Numbered from the stretch's first letter, positions 8,556 through 17,302 are shown. The stretch is 64,000 nucleotides of DNA from Pseudoxanthomonas beigongshangi (GCF_016820515.1 NZ_JADHDV010000001.1:1-64000); one strand, 5' to 3'. Numbers and translations are program-made. Notes: generated by a model from the sequence alone, not told the origin.

Positions 8556-9425
8556 TTAGGGGCTTTGTTTTGAGTTAACCGCCTCAAACATCATTGGGGC
8601 AAGGCCTCCCAGATGTCCATGGCGGCGCTGTCGATTGTAAAAAACCTCGATGTAATCGAACACGTCGCTACGCGCTTCTTCGCGACTGCTATAGACCCTG
8701 CCGCGTACGCGCTCCTTCTTCAAGCTGCTGAAGAACGACTCAGCGACTGAGTTGTCCCAGCAGTTGCCACGACGACTCATGCTGACTTCCAAGCCGTGCT
8801 CGCGGCAAAAGCGACGCCAGTCGTCACTGCCGTATTGCACGCCCTGGCCGGAGTGGATGACGACCTCCGATGTGGGTCGACGACGCCAGATAGCCATCAG
8901 CAAAGCATCCATCGCCAGTTCACGTGCCAAGCTGGATTTCATCGACCAGCCAATGACGGCACGCGAATAGAGATCGATCACCACGGCCAGATACAGCCAG
9001 CCTTCGGCGGTGCGCAGGTAGGTGATGTCCACCACCCACTTGGTGTTGGGTTCGTTGGCGGTGAAGTCACGGGCCAGATGATTGCGCACGAAGGACGGAC
9101 GCACGCCCGAAGGCTTGTGCCGCCAGCGTCGGCGCTGCGGCACGCCTGCCAGTCCGTCAGCTGTCATCAACCGAGCAACCCGGTTGAGGCTGTCGGTCTC
9201 GCCCTCGTAACCCAACACCTCGTGCATGCGCGGCGCACCCATGACGCCATCGCTGGCAGCATGGTGGTCGCGGATCTTCCCCAGCAATCGCGCGTTGTCA
9301 CGTGCACGCGTGCTGGGCTGGCGCAGGCACCAGTCGTGGAACCCGCTGGACGACACCTTCAGGCACCGGCACATCAGCCGGACTGGGTACTGGCCGCGGT
9401 GGCGCCGGATCGCCTCGTACCTCAA
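8556..9425 (-). CDS. IS3-family transposase OrfB, catalytic Asp replaced by Gly
   Basis: This 289-aa frame has the HTH_21 region ([15 protein letters not shown]), the linker [11 protein letters not shown] with the first catalytic Asp, and the family ending [19 protein letters not shown] with the catalytic Glu, then [19 protein letters not shown]. In the second catalytic box the usual HSDxGxQY reads [10 protein letters not shown]: codon 193 (8847-8849) is GGC, Gly, in place of Asp. The DDE triad is therefore broken and the protein should not transpose DNA. The frame begins inside OrfA with a 4-base overlap (9422-9425), the region where IS3 elements make an OrfAB fusion by frameshifting. Confidence 0.9.
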   Translation of the reverse strand: MRYEAIRRHRGQYPVRLMCRCLKVSSSGFHDWCLRQPSTRARDNARLLGKIRDHHAASDGVMGAPRMHEVLGYEGETDSLNRVARLMTADGLAGVPQRRRWRHKPSGVRPSFVRNHLARDFTANEPNTKWVVDITYLRTAEGWLYLAVVIDLYSRAVIGWSMKSSLARELAMDALLMAIWRRRPTSEVVIHSGQGVQYGSDDWRRFCREHGLEVSMSRRGNCWDNSVAESFFSSLKKERVRGRVYSSREEARSDVFDYIEVFYNRQRRHGHLGGLAPMMFEAVNSKQSP

Positions 9426-9660
9426 GACGATTCCTTGGCGAAGAACGCCGCCGCATCGCGCAAAAAATCGCGCTCCTTCGTCACCCGGGCCAACTGTCGC
9501 TTGAGCGCCAGGATTTCCTGGTCCCGAGCCACTCCTGCGCCGACAAAGGACTTCTTGCCGCGGACGTCCAACTCCCGGCGCCAGCGGAATAACAGGTTGG
9601 CACCTACGCCCAGGTCCTGGGCAATCTGACTGACGTTTCCTGCCCCATGATGAGGCTTCT
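9422..9660 (-). pseudogene. IS3-family OrfA, 5'-truncated
   Basis: The conserved part runs from [20 protein letters not shown], the second half of the helix-turn-helix, through the leucine-zipper region ([21 protein letters not shown]) to the family ending [10 protein letters not shown]. The first 30-35 residues expected in this family are missing. The open frame runs back through the terminal repeat to an ATG at 9772 outside the element, with no transposase character there. A deletion near this end of the IS is the simplest explanation. Confidence 0.75.
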
Positions 9661-9836
9661 TTGAAGTGTCCGTGTTAGCGGGGTAAAACCCGGAACACCC
9701 CGAGGGCGCCCTATATAGTTCCGGGCCATGGACTGAATAGCACGCCCGTCGCGCCGCTACTGCTGTCTTCACTCCAAAAGCACTAGAACTGAGGCCTACT
9801 CAAGAACCCCAAGATCTAAAATGGGAGTACTACGAG

Positions 9837-10085
9837 ATGCAGCACCCCACGCCTTCCAAGAGCGAACAGAATAATGGAAGGGAAGATATAGGCGACGAAC
9901 ATGCTGTTGAAGTGCTTGCTTGCCTGATTTCTATCGTTCGTGCGGTTCAGGAGCAGCCTGGAGTAGACGGCGCCAAGCTTCTATCGGGAATTCTCCGGAA
10001 TCTTGAGTCGGAGCCCGACACAACCCCGGATGCCAAGTCTATAGTTGGCCCCTTCCGGCAGGCGATTCGGGTCCTGTCATCCTAG
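9837..10085 (+). CDS. Hypothetical acidic protein, 82 aa
   Basis: ATG 9837 is preceded by GGGAG at a slightly long spacing. The product has a polar N-terminus (MQHPTPSKSEQNN), a helical middle (EHAVEVLACLISIVRAVQEQ) and an acidic linker. No family is recognised. It lies between the IS and a small membrane-protein gene on the same strand, 47 bases apart, and may be co-transcribed with it. Confidence 0.45.
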   Translation: MQHPTPSKSEQNNGREDIGDEHAVEVLACLISIVRAVQEQPGVDGAKLLSGILRNLESEPDTTPDAKSIVGPFRQAIRVLSS

Positions 10086-10132
10086 CGTCGTTTTCATTTC
10101 GACGTCCCAAGCTATTTGGCTAGTGAGGATAA

Positions 10133-10366
10133 ATGGACACCGAGAAAGACATGAACTCGCTCGCGGCCCACAAGGGTCTGTTGCTGGGCATGGTCTTTGG
10201 TACGGCGGTGGGCGCCTTCTTTGACCGCCCCGTAATCGGAATCGCGCTTGGCGCGGCCATCGGTTATCTGTACGACGCCGGGTACTTCAAGTCGAAGAGG
10301 CCTGCTTCGACGGCGGAGGGCGACGCCGCGTCCCAGAGTCCCAGTGAGGATGACGTTCCGCGCTAG
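10133..10366 (+). CDS. Small glycine-zipper membrane protein, 77 aa
   Basis: A GTGAGGAT ribosome binding site precedes ATG 10133. Residues 13-47 form a hydrophobic hairpin with Gly spacing (GLLLGMVFGTAVGAFF and VIGIALGAAIGYLYDAGYF), typical of small inner-membrane glycine-zipper proteins. A polar Ser/Asp-rich tail follows. No specific function can be given. It precedes RHS locus 2, but the divergent 74-aa gene lies in between. Confidence 0.55.
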   Translation: MDTEKDMNSLAAHKGLLLGMVFGTAVGAFFDRPVIGIALGAAIGYLYDAGYFKSKRPASTAEGDAASQSPSEDDVPR

Positions 10367-10449
10367 CAGGTCCACGATGTTCTCGCTCCTTTGGTTCGGA
10401 GCGTCGGATATAAGCTACTGAGTGGAATGATGGAGGCGCCACATTACTC

Positions 10450-10674
10450 TCAATGCCTCACGCCCCATTCGCGAGGAATGATGCCCTCGCATGCCAGCCG
10501 GAACATGGCGTGGTGATAGATGAGCGTCTTATCGTCGGGACAGGCCCCCACGAGCAATGGACGCCAAGCCCTCTCAATGCGCTGCCAGAGCGCATCTCCA
10601 GTCAGACCGTCATCCTTGATGAGGGGAATCTCGGCCAGGAAGTCCTGCCAAGCTTTCGGGTCACAAATAGTCAT
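10450..10674 (-). CDS. RHS-locus-associated small protein, 74 aa (copy 2)
   Basis: This is the paralogue of the gene at 2695-2919, with the same length, orientation and position relative to the following RHS pair. It begins MTICDPKAWQDFLAEIPLIK and ends FRLACEGIIPREWGVRH. Substitutions relative to copy 1 are few and do not break the frame, which supports a real protein. No family, signal peptide or membrane segment is seen. Its recurrence shows that the duplicated unit extends upstream of the RHS genes. Confidence 0.65.
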   Translation of the reverse strand: MTICDPKAWQDFLAEIPLIKDDGLTGDALWQRIERAWRPLLVGACPDDKTLIYHHAMFRLACEGIIPREWGVRH

Positions 10675-10900
10675 GGTGGGACTACAACGCTATCAGTCTC
10701 GAATACTGCGAGGGTCTGCTAAGGCTTTCATTGGCGGGCGCCAGCTAAAACGCCGTAGCCTGAACATATGTCCGAGCCGAGGCCTCCAGCCTGGATGCTG
10801 GTGCATGGTGCCAAACAAGAAACAGGTGCATCCATCCGCCGTTATCGGCTTTCATGATTCAAGGGGGCGGCGTCTACTCCTGACAATGATAGGGGGCGAC

Positions 10901-10929
10901 TTGTCGAGTCGCATGCGCTGGAATAGGAT
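10901..10929 (+). promoter_or_regulatory. Candidate sigma-70 promoter for RHS locus 2
   Basis: TTGTCG (10901-10906) and TAGGAT (10924-10929) are 17 bases apart and lie 96 bases before the first RHS gene of locus 2, about the distance seen in locus 1. The 10675-11024 interval otherwise holds no gene that I can support. Confidence 0.4.
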
Positions 10930-11024
10930 GCATTTTAATGATGGGGGACGGTCTTGGGGCGTAATCGGCCGCCCGTAGGCCGCATGTTTTCCTGAGTGCG
11001 CAGCATTCCGACGCAGGGGTAGGG

Positions 11025-12881
11025 ATGGGGATTTTGAAGTGTCGTAGTGGCAGCGTGGGGGTGTTCGGCGTCTTTTTCCTGATGGTGCTTCCGCAGATGG
11101 CGGCTGCCCAGGCGCCGAAGGAAACACACGAGGAATACGCCAAGCAGATCAAGACCGCCGAAGCCATCGGCGCGCTGGGCAGTGATTTGTTCGGCGAACA
11201 GGTCAATCTTTATACCGGCAGCCTGTCCTTCACCGTCACCGACGTCAGCCTGCGCGGGAACAACGCGCTGCCGGTGGAAGTCCGCCGCAGCTTCAAGGTC
11301 GAGTCGCGCGACAGCCTGTATTCGCTGGGCGCCTTCGGCGACTGGGAACTCGACATTCCCTACTTGTACGGCACGTTCGCCCGCAAGACGCTGTCCAGCG
11401 AGGTGGGCTGGCAGGTACGCACACTCACGCCCAACGCGCGTTGCTCGGTCAACGTCAATACCGCCATGCCACCGGATGCCGAAGCCTCCGGATCTGGTTC
11501 GGGTAACTACTTCGAGGCCGAGGAGTTCTGGGCCGGCAACTCCCTGCATCTCCCGGATGGCGGCGACCAGGAAATGCTGCTGGTGGCGTCGGAAAACCCC
11601 AATAAGCCGGCCGACGGGATGACCTATTACTGGACGACTTCCGGCCACTGGTTTTTCTCCTGTCTGGCCAATACGGCCAATGGCATCAGCGGCGAAGCCT
11701 TCCTGGCGCGCGGTCCGGACGGCACGACATACCGGTTCGACTACCCGGTAAAGCGCACCGCGCCCAGTCTCATGAGACGCATCTACAGCGCGACGGAGGG
11801 ATTCTCCGCAAGCGCGGCCGCGCCCCCGGCCGACGGAATCATCGTCCAGCCGATGGCCGCCAACGAACTGATTCTGAATCGGCAGGAAGTCCGCATCCTG
11901 CCCACCCGGGTGACCGACCGCTTCGGCAACTGGGTCGACTACACCTATGACGCCACGGTGGCGGGACGCTTGAACCGCATCAGCTCCAGCGATGGCCGCC
12001 AGATTGACCTGACCTACAACGCGAACGGCCAGATTGCGACGGTCACGGCCGGCACGCGGACCTGGACGTACGCCTACGCCACCGATACCACCGGCACGGC
12101 GCTCACCACGGTGACGCTGCCGGACAATGGCCGCTGGAGTTACAGCCTGGCGGGGCTGCGGACCATCTACGTGACCTACCTCCCGGACACGACCACTTGC
12201 GAGTCCGCCGGCGATATGGGCGGTTCCGGCGGTACCGGCACCCTGACACACCCCTCGGGGGCCAGTGGCAGCTTCACCGTCAACTGGGTGCGGCACGGAC
12301 GTTCCTACGTGCCCAATGGCTGCGTCATGGGCGGTGGCGGCCGGGTGCGCTACGCCATCATTCCGCAGACCTTCGACACGCCCAGCCTGACCAGCAAGCA
12401 AATCAGCGGCCCCGGCATCGCCACCGCCAACTGGACGTATGCCTACAGTGCCCCGACCGGCAGCTGGTTGCAGAACTGTCCCGCGCCCACCAGTTGCGTG
12501 CGCACCAAGACCGTGACGGTCAATGGTCCCGGGGAATGGTTGCGCTACACCTTCGGTACCAAGATGTTCGAGGACGAGGGCAAGCTGCTGAAGACCGAGC
12601 GCGGCGGAAGTGCATCCGCCCTCCTGCGCACGGACGAGACGACCTACCAGCTCAATGCCACGGGCATGGCGTACCCCCCTTTGCTGGGGCGCAGCCCCAA
12701 CGGGCGCGGCGACGGCATGTCCCAGTACCACGCACCGCAGCGCAAGGTCGTGACCACGCAACAGGGCACGGTATTCACCTGGCAGGTGGATGCCACCTGT
12801 GGCGGCAACGGGACGACCTTGTGCTTCGACACGTTCGCGCGTCCCACCAGGGTGACCAGGAGCAGCGCGCCGTCACCGTGA
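11025..12881 (+). CDS. Secreted RHS/YD-repeat protein, N-terminal component of locus 2, 618 aa
   Basis: The protein starts at ATG 11025 just after a GGGTAGGG purine stretch and carries a signal peptide (hydrophobic GVFGVFFLMVLPQMAAAQA). It is colinear with the locus 1 protein: the entry segment AEAIGALGSDLFGEQVNLY, the motif DVSLRGNNALPVEVRRSF, a DGGDQEMLLV segment, then YD-like repeats (WVDYTYDATVAGRLNRISS, WTYAYATDTTG). It ends with a Cys-bearing repeat and RPTRVTRSS. It has no RHS core or toxin tip. It is 58 bases upstream of the second RHS gene, and both carry their own signal peptides, so the two proteins probably meet outside the cytoplasm. Confidence 0.85.
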   Translation: MGILKCRSGSVGVFGVFFLMVLPQMAAAQAPKETHEEYAKQIKTAEAIGALGSDLFGEQVNLYTGSLSFTVTDVSLRGNNALPVEVRRSFKVESRDSLYSLGAFGDWELDIPYLYGTFARKTLSSEVGWQVRTLTPNARCSVNVNTAMPPDAEASGSGSGNYFEAEEFWAGNSLHLPDGGDQEMLLVASENPNKPADGMTYYWTTSGHWFFSCLANTANGISGEAFLARGPDGTTYRFDYPVKRTAPSLMRRIYSATEGFSASAAAPPADGIIVQPMAANELILNRQEVRILPTRVTDRFGNWVDYTYDATVAGRLNRISSSDGRQIDLTYNANGQIATVTAGTRTWTYAYATDTTGTALTTVTLPDNGRWSYSLAGLRTIYVTYLPDTTTCESAGDMGGSGGTGTLTHPSGASGSFTVNWVRHGRSYVPNGCVMGGGGRVRYAIIPQTFDTPSLTSKQISGPGIATANWTYAYSAPTGSWLQNCPAPTSCVRTKTVTVNGPGEWLRYTFGTKMFEDEGKLLKTERGGSASALLRTDETTYQLNATGMAYPPLLGRSPNGRGDGMSQYHAPQRKVVTTQQGTVFTWQVDATCGGNGTTLCFDTFARPTRVTRSSAPSP

Positions 12882-12939
12882 CGGGACAGGCATCCAGGAA
12901 TCAATGATCGGCACTGACCGGTCCAGACGGGGAACACGC

Positions 12940-15900
12940 ATGAAGCGGACAGGGAAGCAGGGGATGAAGCGGACGGTATTGAGCGTGCTGGTGGCCTTGC
13001 CCCTGGCGGCCCAGGCGCAGAGCTACAGCAAGACCGAGACCATCGAGTACCACGATGACACCACGTTGTGGGTGCTGGGCCAGGTCAAGCGGACCACGAC
13101 CAACGGCGTGGAGACGAGCCGGACCGATTATGGCTGGAAAGCGCTGCCGTGGAAGACGTATGCGTTCGGCAAGCTGCAGCAGACCTATGCCTACGACAAC
13201 ACTTCGGCAGTGAATACGGGCCAATTGGGCACGCTGAAGACGGTGACGGACGGCAACAACAACGTCACCACGTTCGGGAGCTGGAAGCGGGGCATTCCCC
13301 AGAGCATCGGCTACGCCGATGGCAGCACCCAGTCGGCGGTGGTGAACAATAACGGCTGGATTGACTCGGTCACCGACGAGAACGGCTACAAGACCTGCTA
13401 CACCTACGACACGATGGGGCGGTTGGCGAGCGTTACCCCACCGTCGGAAACCGCGGCCAATGCCTGCGACACCGGTGAGGCCAACTGGAAGAAGACCCTG
13501 CTGAGCTTCCAGCCGGTGGCGGCGGCCGAGTACGGCATTCCGGCCGGGCACTGGCGGCAGACGGTGAGCACCGGGACCGGGCAGAAGATTTCCTACTTCG
13601 ATGCCCTATGGCGGCCCTTGGTGGTACGCGAGTACGACGCAGCCAACGTGACGGGCTCCCAGCGTTTCAACCGGTTCGCCTACGACGCCGAGGGTCGGGT
13701 GACGTTCGCCTCCTACCCGGGCACGACCGATGCACTGACCACCGGCACTTGGACCGACTACGACGCCCTGGGCCGGGTGACGTCGGTGAGCCAGGACAGC
13801 GAGCAGGGACTGCTGACCACCACCACCCAGTACCTCGGCGATGCGACCAGCGCTTACGTGCGCACGGTCAGCCCGCGCGGCGTGGTGACGGTGACCCGGC
13901 ACCAGGCCTTTGACCAGCCCAGCTACGACACCCCGGTACTCATCGACCAGGGCCAGAACCTGGCCGAGCGGGTGGGCATCGACATCACCCGCGACGTGTT
14001 CGGCAAGGTACTGTCCATCCGCAAGCGCAACCCGGCCGGCACGCTGGCAGTGACCCGCAGCTATGCCTATAACGCCAACCAGGAGTTGTGCCGTTCGGTG
14101 GAACCGGAGACCGGGGCCACCTTGATGGGCTACGACGGGGCGGGCAACCTGGCCTGGAGCGCGGCGGGGCTGCCCGCGACCACGGCCTGCGAGGCCAACG
14201 GCACCAGTGGCCCCGTGGTGCTGCGCAAGGCGTCACGCACCTATGACGCCCGCAACCGGGTCAAGACGCTGGTCTTCCCGGACGGGCGGGGCAACACGAC
14301 CAATACCTACACGCCGGACGGCCTGCTGGCCACTACGGTGGTGGACAACGACGGCACCAACGTCGTGACCACCGGCTACACCTACAACCGCCGCCGCCTG
14401 TTGACGCTGGAACGGATGACCTGGGGGAGCGTGAACTGGCCGCTGGGCTACGGCTACAACGCGCTGGGGCACGTGAGCTGGCAAAGCTATCCCGATGCGG
14501 TGTCCTTGGTGAACTACGCACCCAATGCGCTGGGCCAACCGACTTCGGTCATTGACCAGGCCGGCAACGTCTACGCCAGCGGCATTCAATACCATCCCAA
14601 TGGCGGAATGAAGCAGTTCAGCTACGGCAATGGCATCGTCCACACGATGACCCAGAACGCCCGGCAGCTGCCGGCGCGCAGCACCGACAGCAACGGGGTG
14701 CTGGACCTGGGCTATGCCTACGACAAGCACGCCAACGTCACCGGCATCACCGACTACACGACCGGGGCCCGCCAGAGCCGTTCCATGATTTACAACGGTC
14801 TGGACCAACTGGTCCAGACCACTGGCGTCAGTTTCGGTACGGCCAACTACAGTTACAACGTGCTGGACAACCTGACCTCGCTGAAGGTGACCGGTGGCAG
14901 CCACGCCCGCGACCACACCTACCATTACGACGCCAGAAATCTGCTGACCAGTGTGACCAACACGGTGGGCGGCGCCACGGTGGTGGGCATGGACTACGAC
15001 CCGCAGGGCAACCTGAGCAACAAGAACGGGCAGGGCTATACCTTCGACCTCGGCAACCGCCTGCGCACGGCTGACAACCTGGTCAGTTATGTCTATGACG
15101 GCCACGGTCGGCGCGTAAGGGATGTCACGGCGGCCGGCAGCAAGTACAGCTTGTACAACCAGGCCGGACAGTTGATGTATGCCAGCGACGTACGGCAGAG
15201 CAGGCAGACCTATTACATTTCGCTGAACGGAAGCCTGTTGGCCACCCGCGAGAAGAACACCGCCACCGGTGCCGTGGTGAGCCGGTTCCAGCACACCGAT
15301 GCGCTGGGCACGCCCATCGCGGTGACGGATGCAGCCAAGGCCATCGTTGAGACCAGCGAGTACGAGCCTTATGGGCCCCTGGTCAACCGGGCGTTGACGG
15401 ACGGGCCCGGCTTCACCGGGCATGTGCAGGATGCGGCCACCGGGCTGACCTACATGCAGCAGCGGTATTACGACCCGGTCATCGGTCGGTTCCTGTCGGT
15501 GGACCCGGTGACGGCGTATTCCAAGGGAACAGATTTTTTTAACCGATATAAGTACGCGAACAATAACCCGTACAAGTTTACGGACCCGGATGGACGGGAA
15601 GTGGTTTACGCGTATGGAGAAGGTATATCGGCTTCAGACGGAAGGAGATTCATGATATCTGTGGCGGGTTTCTCTGAAACTGCACATAGTGAAATGAGGC
15701 AGCTTGAGGAGTCAGGGAAGATGTACACCGTTCTCATCGATAACAATGTACAGCCTGGTTACGATCCGAATACACGTACAGTGAGGCTAAATCCTTCTTA
15801 TGGATTTCGTATTAAATCGACGGGTCAAGTGCAATCACCAAAAGTGAATAGTGGGCATGAAATTACTCATGCTGCTGAGCACGATCGTGTAGGAGATAAA

Positions 15901-16086
15901 GCATTTGGGGCGGCGCTAAAGAGACCGACAAACTCTGATGGCACGAAGGGGGTTAGTCCAGAGGAGAAGCGCGCGACCAACGTAGAGAGAAAGATTGGCG
16001 AAGAACTCGGTGAACCTACGCGGAAAGATTATAAGGATGCCGGAGATATGGTGAAGTGCAATCCGAAGGCGACTACTGGGTGTTAG
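12940..16086 (+). CDS. Secreted RHS-core toxin protein of locus 2 with M91-like metallopeptidase tip, 1048 aa
   Basis: ATG 12940 after GGGGAACACGC gives an N-terminus with two in-frame copies of MKRT; ATG 12964 is the position equivalent to locus 1. A signal peptide (VLSVLVALPLAAQAQS) is followed by YD repeats nearly identical to locus 1 and a core ending YYDPVIGRFLSVDP...FTDPDGR (882-886). The last 163 residues are unrelated to locus 1, AT-richer, and contain GHEITHAAEH (zinc motif H973-E974-x-x-H977) and, downstream, ERKIGEELGEPTRKDY. That combination resembles the M91 (NleD-type) effector peptidases found as RHS tips. Zinc-peptidase activity follows from the family; the target is unknown. 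The tip ends in a short Cys-containing tail. Confidence 0.88.
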   Translation: MKRTGKQGMKRTVLSVLVALPLAAQAQSYSKTETIEYHDDTTLWVLGQVKRTTTNGVETSRTDYGWKALPWKTYAFGKLQQTYAYDNTSAVNTGQLGTLKTVTDGNNNVTTFGSWKRGIPQSIGYADGSTQSAVVNNNGWIDSVTDENGYKTCYTYDTMGRLASVTPPSETAANACDTGEANWKKTLLSFQPVAAAEYGIPAGHWRQTVSTGTGQKISYFDALWRPLVVREYDAANVTGSQRFNRFAYDAEGRVTFASYPGTTDALTTGTWTDYDALGRVTSVSQDSEQGLLTTTTQYLGDATSAYVRTVSPRGVVTVTRHQAFDQPSYDTPVLIDQGQNLAERVGIDITRDVFGKVLSIRKRNPAGTLAVTRSYAYNANQELCRSVEPETGATLMGYDGAGNLAWSAAGLPATTACEANGTSGPVVLRKASRTYDARNRVKTLVFPDGRGNTTNTYTPDGLLATTVVDNDGTNVVTTGYTYNRRRLLTLERMTWGSVNWPLGYGYNALGHVSWQSYPDAVSLVNYAPNALGQPTSVIDQAGNVYASGIQYHPNGGMKQFSYGNGIVHTMTQNARQLPARSTDSNGVLDLGYAYDKHANVTGITDYTTGARQSRSMIYNGLDQLVQTTGVSFGTANYSYNVLDNLTSLKVTGGSHARDHTYHYDARNLLTSVTNTVGGATVVGMDYDPQGNLSNKNGQGYTFDLGNRLRTADNLVSYVYDGHGRRVRDVTAAGSKYSLYNQAGQLMYASDVRQSRQTYYISLNGSLLATREKNTATGAVVSRFQHTDALGTPIAVTDAAKAIVETSEYEPYGPLVNRALTDGPGFTGHVQDAATGLTYMQQRYYDPVIGRFLSVDPVTAYSKGTDFFNRYKYANNNPYKFTDPDGREVVYAYGEGISASDGRRFMISVAGFSETAHSEMRQLEESGKMYTVLIDNNVQPGYDPNTRTVRLNPSYGFRIKSTGQVQSPKVNSGHEITHAAEHDRVGDKAFGAALKRPTNSDGTKGVSPEEKRATNVERKIGEELGEPTRKDYKDAGDMVKCNPKATTGC

Positions 16087-16091
16087 AAACC

Positions 16092-16538
16092 ATGAGAGCA
16101 ATCTTGTCCGGCTGTTTACTAATCTTTATTGTGAGTTGCTCGCGTGAAAGTGAATCGGACGCGTCTGCGGAGGGGAGGGCTGCTGTTACGGGTAGTTTTA
16201 GCTCGGAGGCATGCCTTCCATCGGCTCCGACTTATGAAACAGTGTCTATTGCCGAACTGATTGCAAGTCCAGATAAATTTGACGGCAGGTCCATTGTCGT
16301 AACAGGATACTACTATTCTGGATTCGAGCTTAGTGCGCTATATCCAAGTAGGCGTAATCCGGAGAATTCGGAGACAGATGATGGCCTATGGATATACGGG
16401 TTGTCGCCATTTCTAGACCTTGATGGACGGCACATCGCTGTATCGGGGATCTTTAATAGCAAGGAAAAGGGCCATCTTGGGCAGTGGCCAGGATCGGTGT
16501 GTGTCTCAGCAGTTCCTTCAGTCCTGCAACCGGAGTAA
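16092..16538 (+). CDS. Putative immunity lipoprotein of locus 2, 148 aa, OB-fold-like
   Basis: The gene starts five bases after the toxin stop. The N-terminus MRAILSGCLLIFIVSC has a lipobox (IVSC), so the mature protein should be a lipid-anchored periplasmic or outer-membrane protein. The remainder (VSIAELIASPDKFDGRSIVV, LYPSRRNPEN, HIAVSGIFNSKEKGHLGQW) resembles small OB-fold-like beta-barrel proteins. Location suggests immunity, and a periplasmic anchor would imply that the peptidase tip acts in the periplasm or envelope. The alternative is an unrelated cargo lipoprotein. Confidence 0.6.
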   Translation: MRAILSGCLLIFIVSCSRESESDASAEGRAAVTGSFSSEACLPSAPTYETVSIAELIASPDKFDGRSIVVTGYYYSGFELSALYPSRRNPENSETDDGLWIYGLSPFLDLDGRHIAVSGIFNSKEKGHLGQWPGSVCVSAVPSVLQPE

Positions 16539-16656
16539 CGGCCTAGTGGCCCAGAGAGAAGATTGCTGTAGCGTTCTTTAGCCGCTGTTCGTGTTTCTTT
16601 GAAATTCTCCGCTCGCAAGTACGGTGAGTTCCTGCTGGCGCAGATAGGATAAAATA

Positions 16657-16770
16657 AAGCGCTTTGTAGATGAGTTGCCCGATGCAAAAGCACTTGCTGA
16701 GGAGTTCTCTTGGACCTTTGGTGGTGAACTGCATTATTCTCGAATAAAGCCATTCGCAAGGGCAGACTAG
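16657..16770 (+). pseudogene. Gene remnant, 37 codons of protein-like sequence
   Basis: With no local start, this frame reads KRFVDELPDAKALAEEFSWT and on through GGELHYSRIKPFARAD to a stop. Its composition is natural, unlike that of other frames in the 16539-17031 interval. A second protein-like stretch (RKYGEFLLAQIG) precedes it in another frame and stops, as a frameshift would leave. It may be the tail of an orphan immunity or island gene. Confidence 0.3.
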
Positions 16771-17031
16771 GCGTCGCCGTGAGGTGAATTCGCGAGTACG
16801 CGAATGGAGAGCGTTGCGCATACGTCTGATTGCCGTGTAGGGTCATGACAGACGCGCCTTCCGGGTGCCGGTGCGTGAATGCAGTGGAGTGGTGATTGCA
16901 TAACGCGGGCGCTAGCAGTCCGCGTTTTTGTTGCGTGTCGTTGGCCGAGTCGGCGTTCGGTTTGCCGGAGTGCCAGCGGAGCTGGTTGAGGATGTGGCTG
17001 GCTTCGTGGGTGAGGCTGGCGAAGCAGCGAT

Positions 17032-17256
17032 TCACGAGCCGAAAAGCGTAGTACACGATGACTTCCTGGTTCGTGCCTGTAGCGTGACCCAATCATTGAC
17101 CTCCGAGGTTAGCCAGCGACTGCTCCGGCCGACCTTGATCGGCGCCGGGAATCGACCCGTCTGTACCCAGGCGTGGATGGTCGACCTGCAAACCCCGAGG
17201 CGACGGGCCACTGAGAGGACATTCTCGAGGGTAAGCGAGGGGGCAGGCTTTTCCAT
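17032..17256 (-). CDS. AlpA-like helix-turn-helix regulator, 74 aa
   Basis: The protein has the MerR-type winged-helix layout of the AlpA/excisionase family: a first helix (TLENVLSVARRLGVCRSTIH), the conserved Trp turn (AWVQTGRFPAPIKVG) and the wing (RSSRWLTSEVNDWV). AlpA-type proteins regulate or excise prophages and integrative elements and bind DNA at their ends. No integrase is in the window. The C-terminal tail (SSCTTLFGS) is unusual and may be a frameshift product. The gene supports a mobile origin for the surrounding region. Confidence 0.75.
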   Translation of the reverse strand: MEKPAPSLTLENVLSVARRLGVCRSTIHAWVQTGRFPAPIKVGRSSRWLTSEVNDWVTLQARTRKSSCTTLFGS

Positions 17257-17302
17257 TGGTTCCGCTTCGTGACAGCACGGTCTTTGTGCTGTGGTCAGTC
17301 TG

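Larger units (their letters stand above)
8528..9700 (-). mobile_element. Degenerate IS3-family insertion sequence
   Basis: The element holds an OrfB-type DDE transposase and a 5'-truncated OrfA on the minus strand. Its ends carry imperfect inverted repeats: CCCCGCTTTCGTAGAC near 8538 faces CCCCGCTAACACGGAC (minus strand) near 9685. Outer limits are uncertain by 10-20 bases and no target-site duplication is evident. It sits between the two RHS loci, 40-odd bases after the immunity gene. Two lesions (see the orf entries) indicate that it is inactive. Confidence 0.75.

Noticed and set aside
4993-16086. Repetitive DNA inside the RHS genes as possible CRISPR or satellite
   Set aside because: The repeats are YD-type protein repeats in an open frame with irregular length and no identical spaced units; they are coding.
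3146-16538. RHS loci as type VI secretion effectors
   Set aside because: Both proteins in each pair have Sec signal peptides, and no PAAR, VgrG, Hcp or DUF4123 adaptor gene is seen nearby.
16313-17096. Long minus-strand frames (up to 259 codons) after RHS locus 2
   Set aside because: They run antisense through the lipoprotein gene and the AlpA gene, have no motif or ribosome binding site, and show composition of chance translation.
17032-17256. Prophage
   Set aside because: Only an AlpA-like regulator is present; no integrase, terminase, capsid or lysis gene is seen, so a whole phage cannot be claimed.
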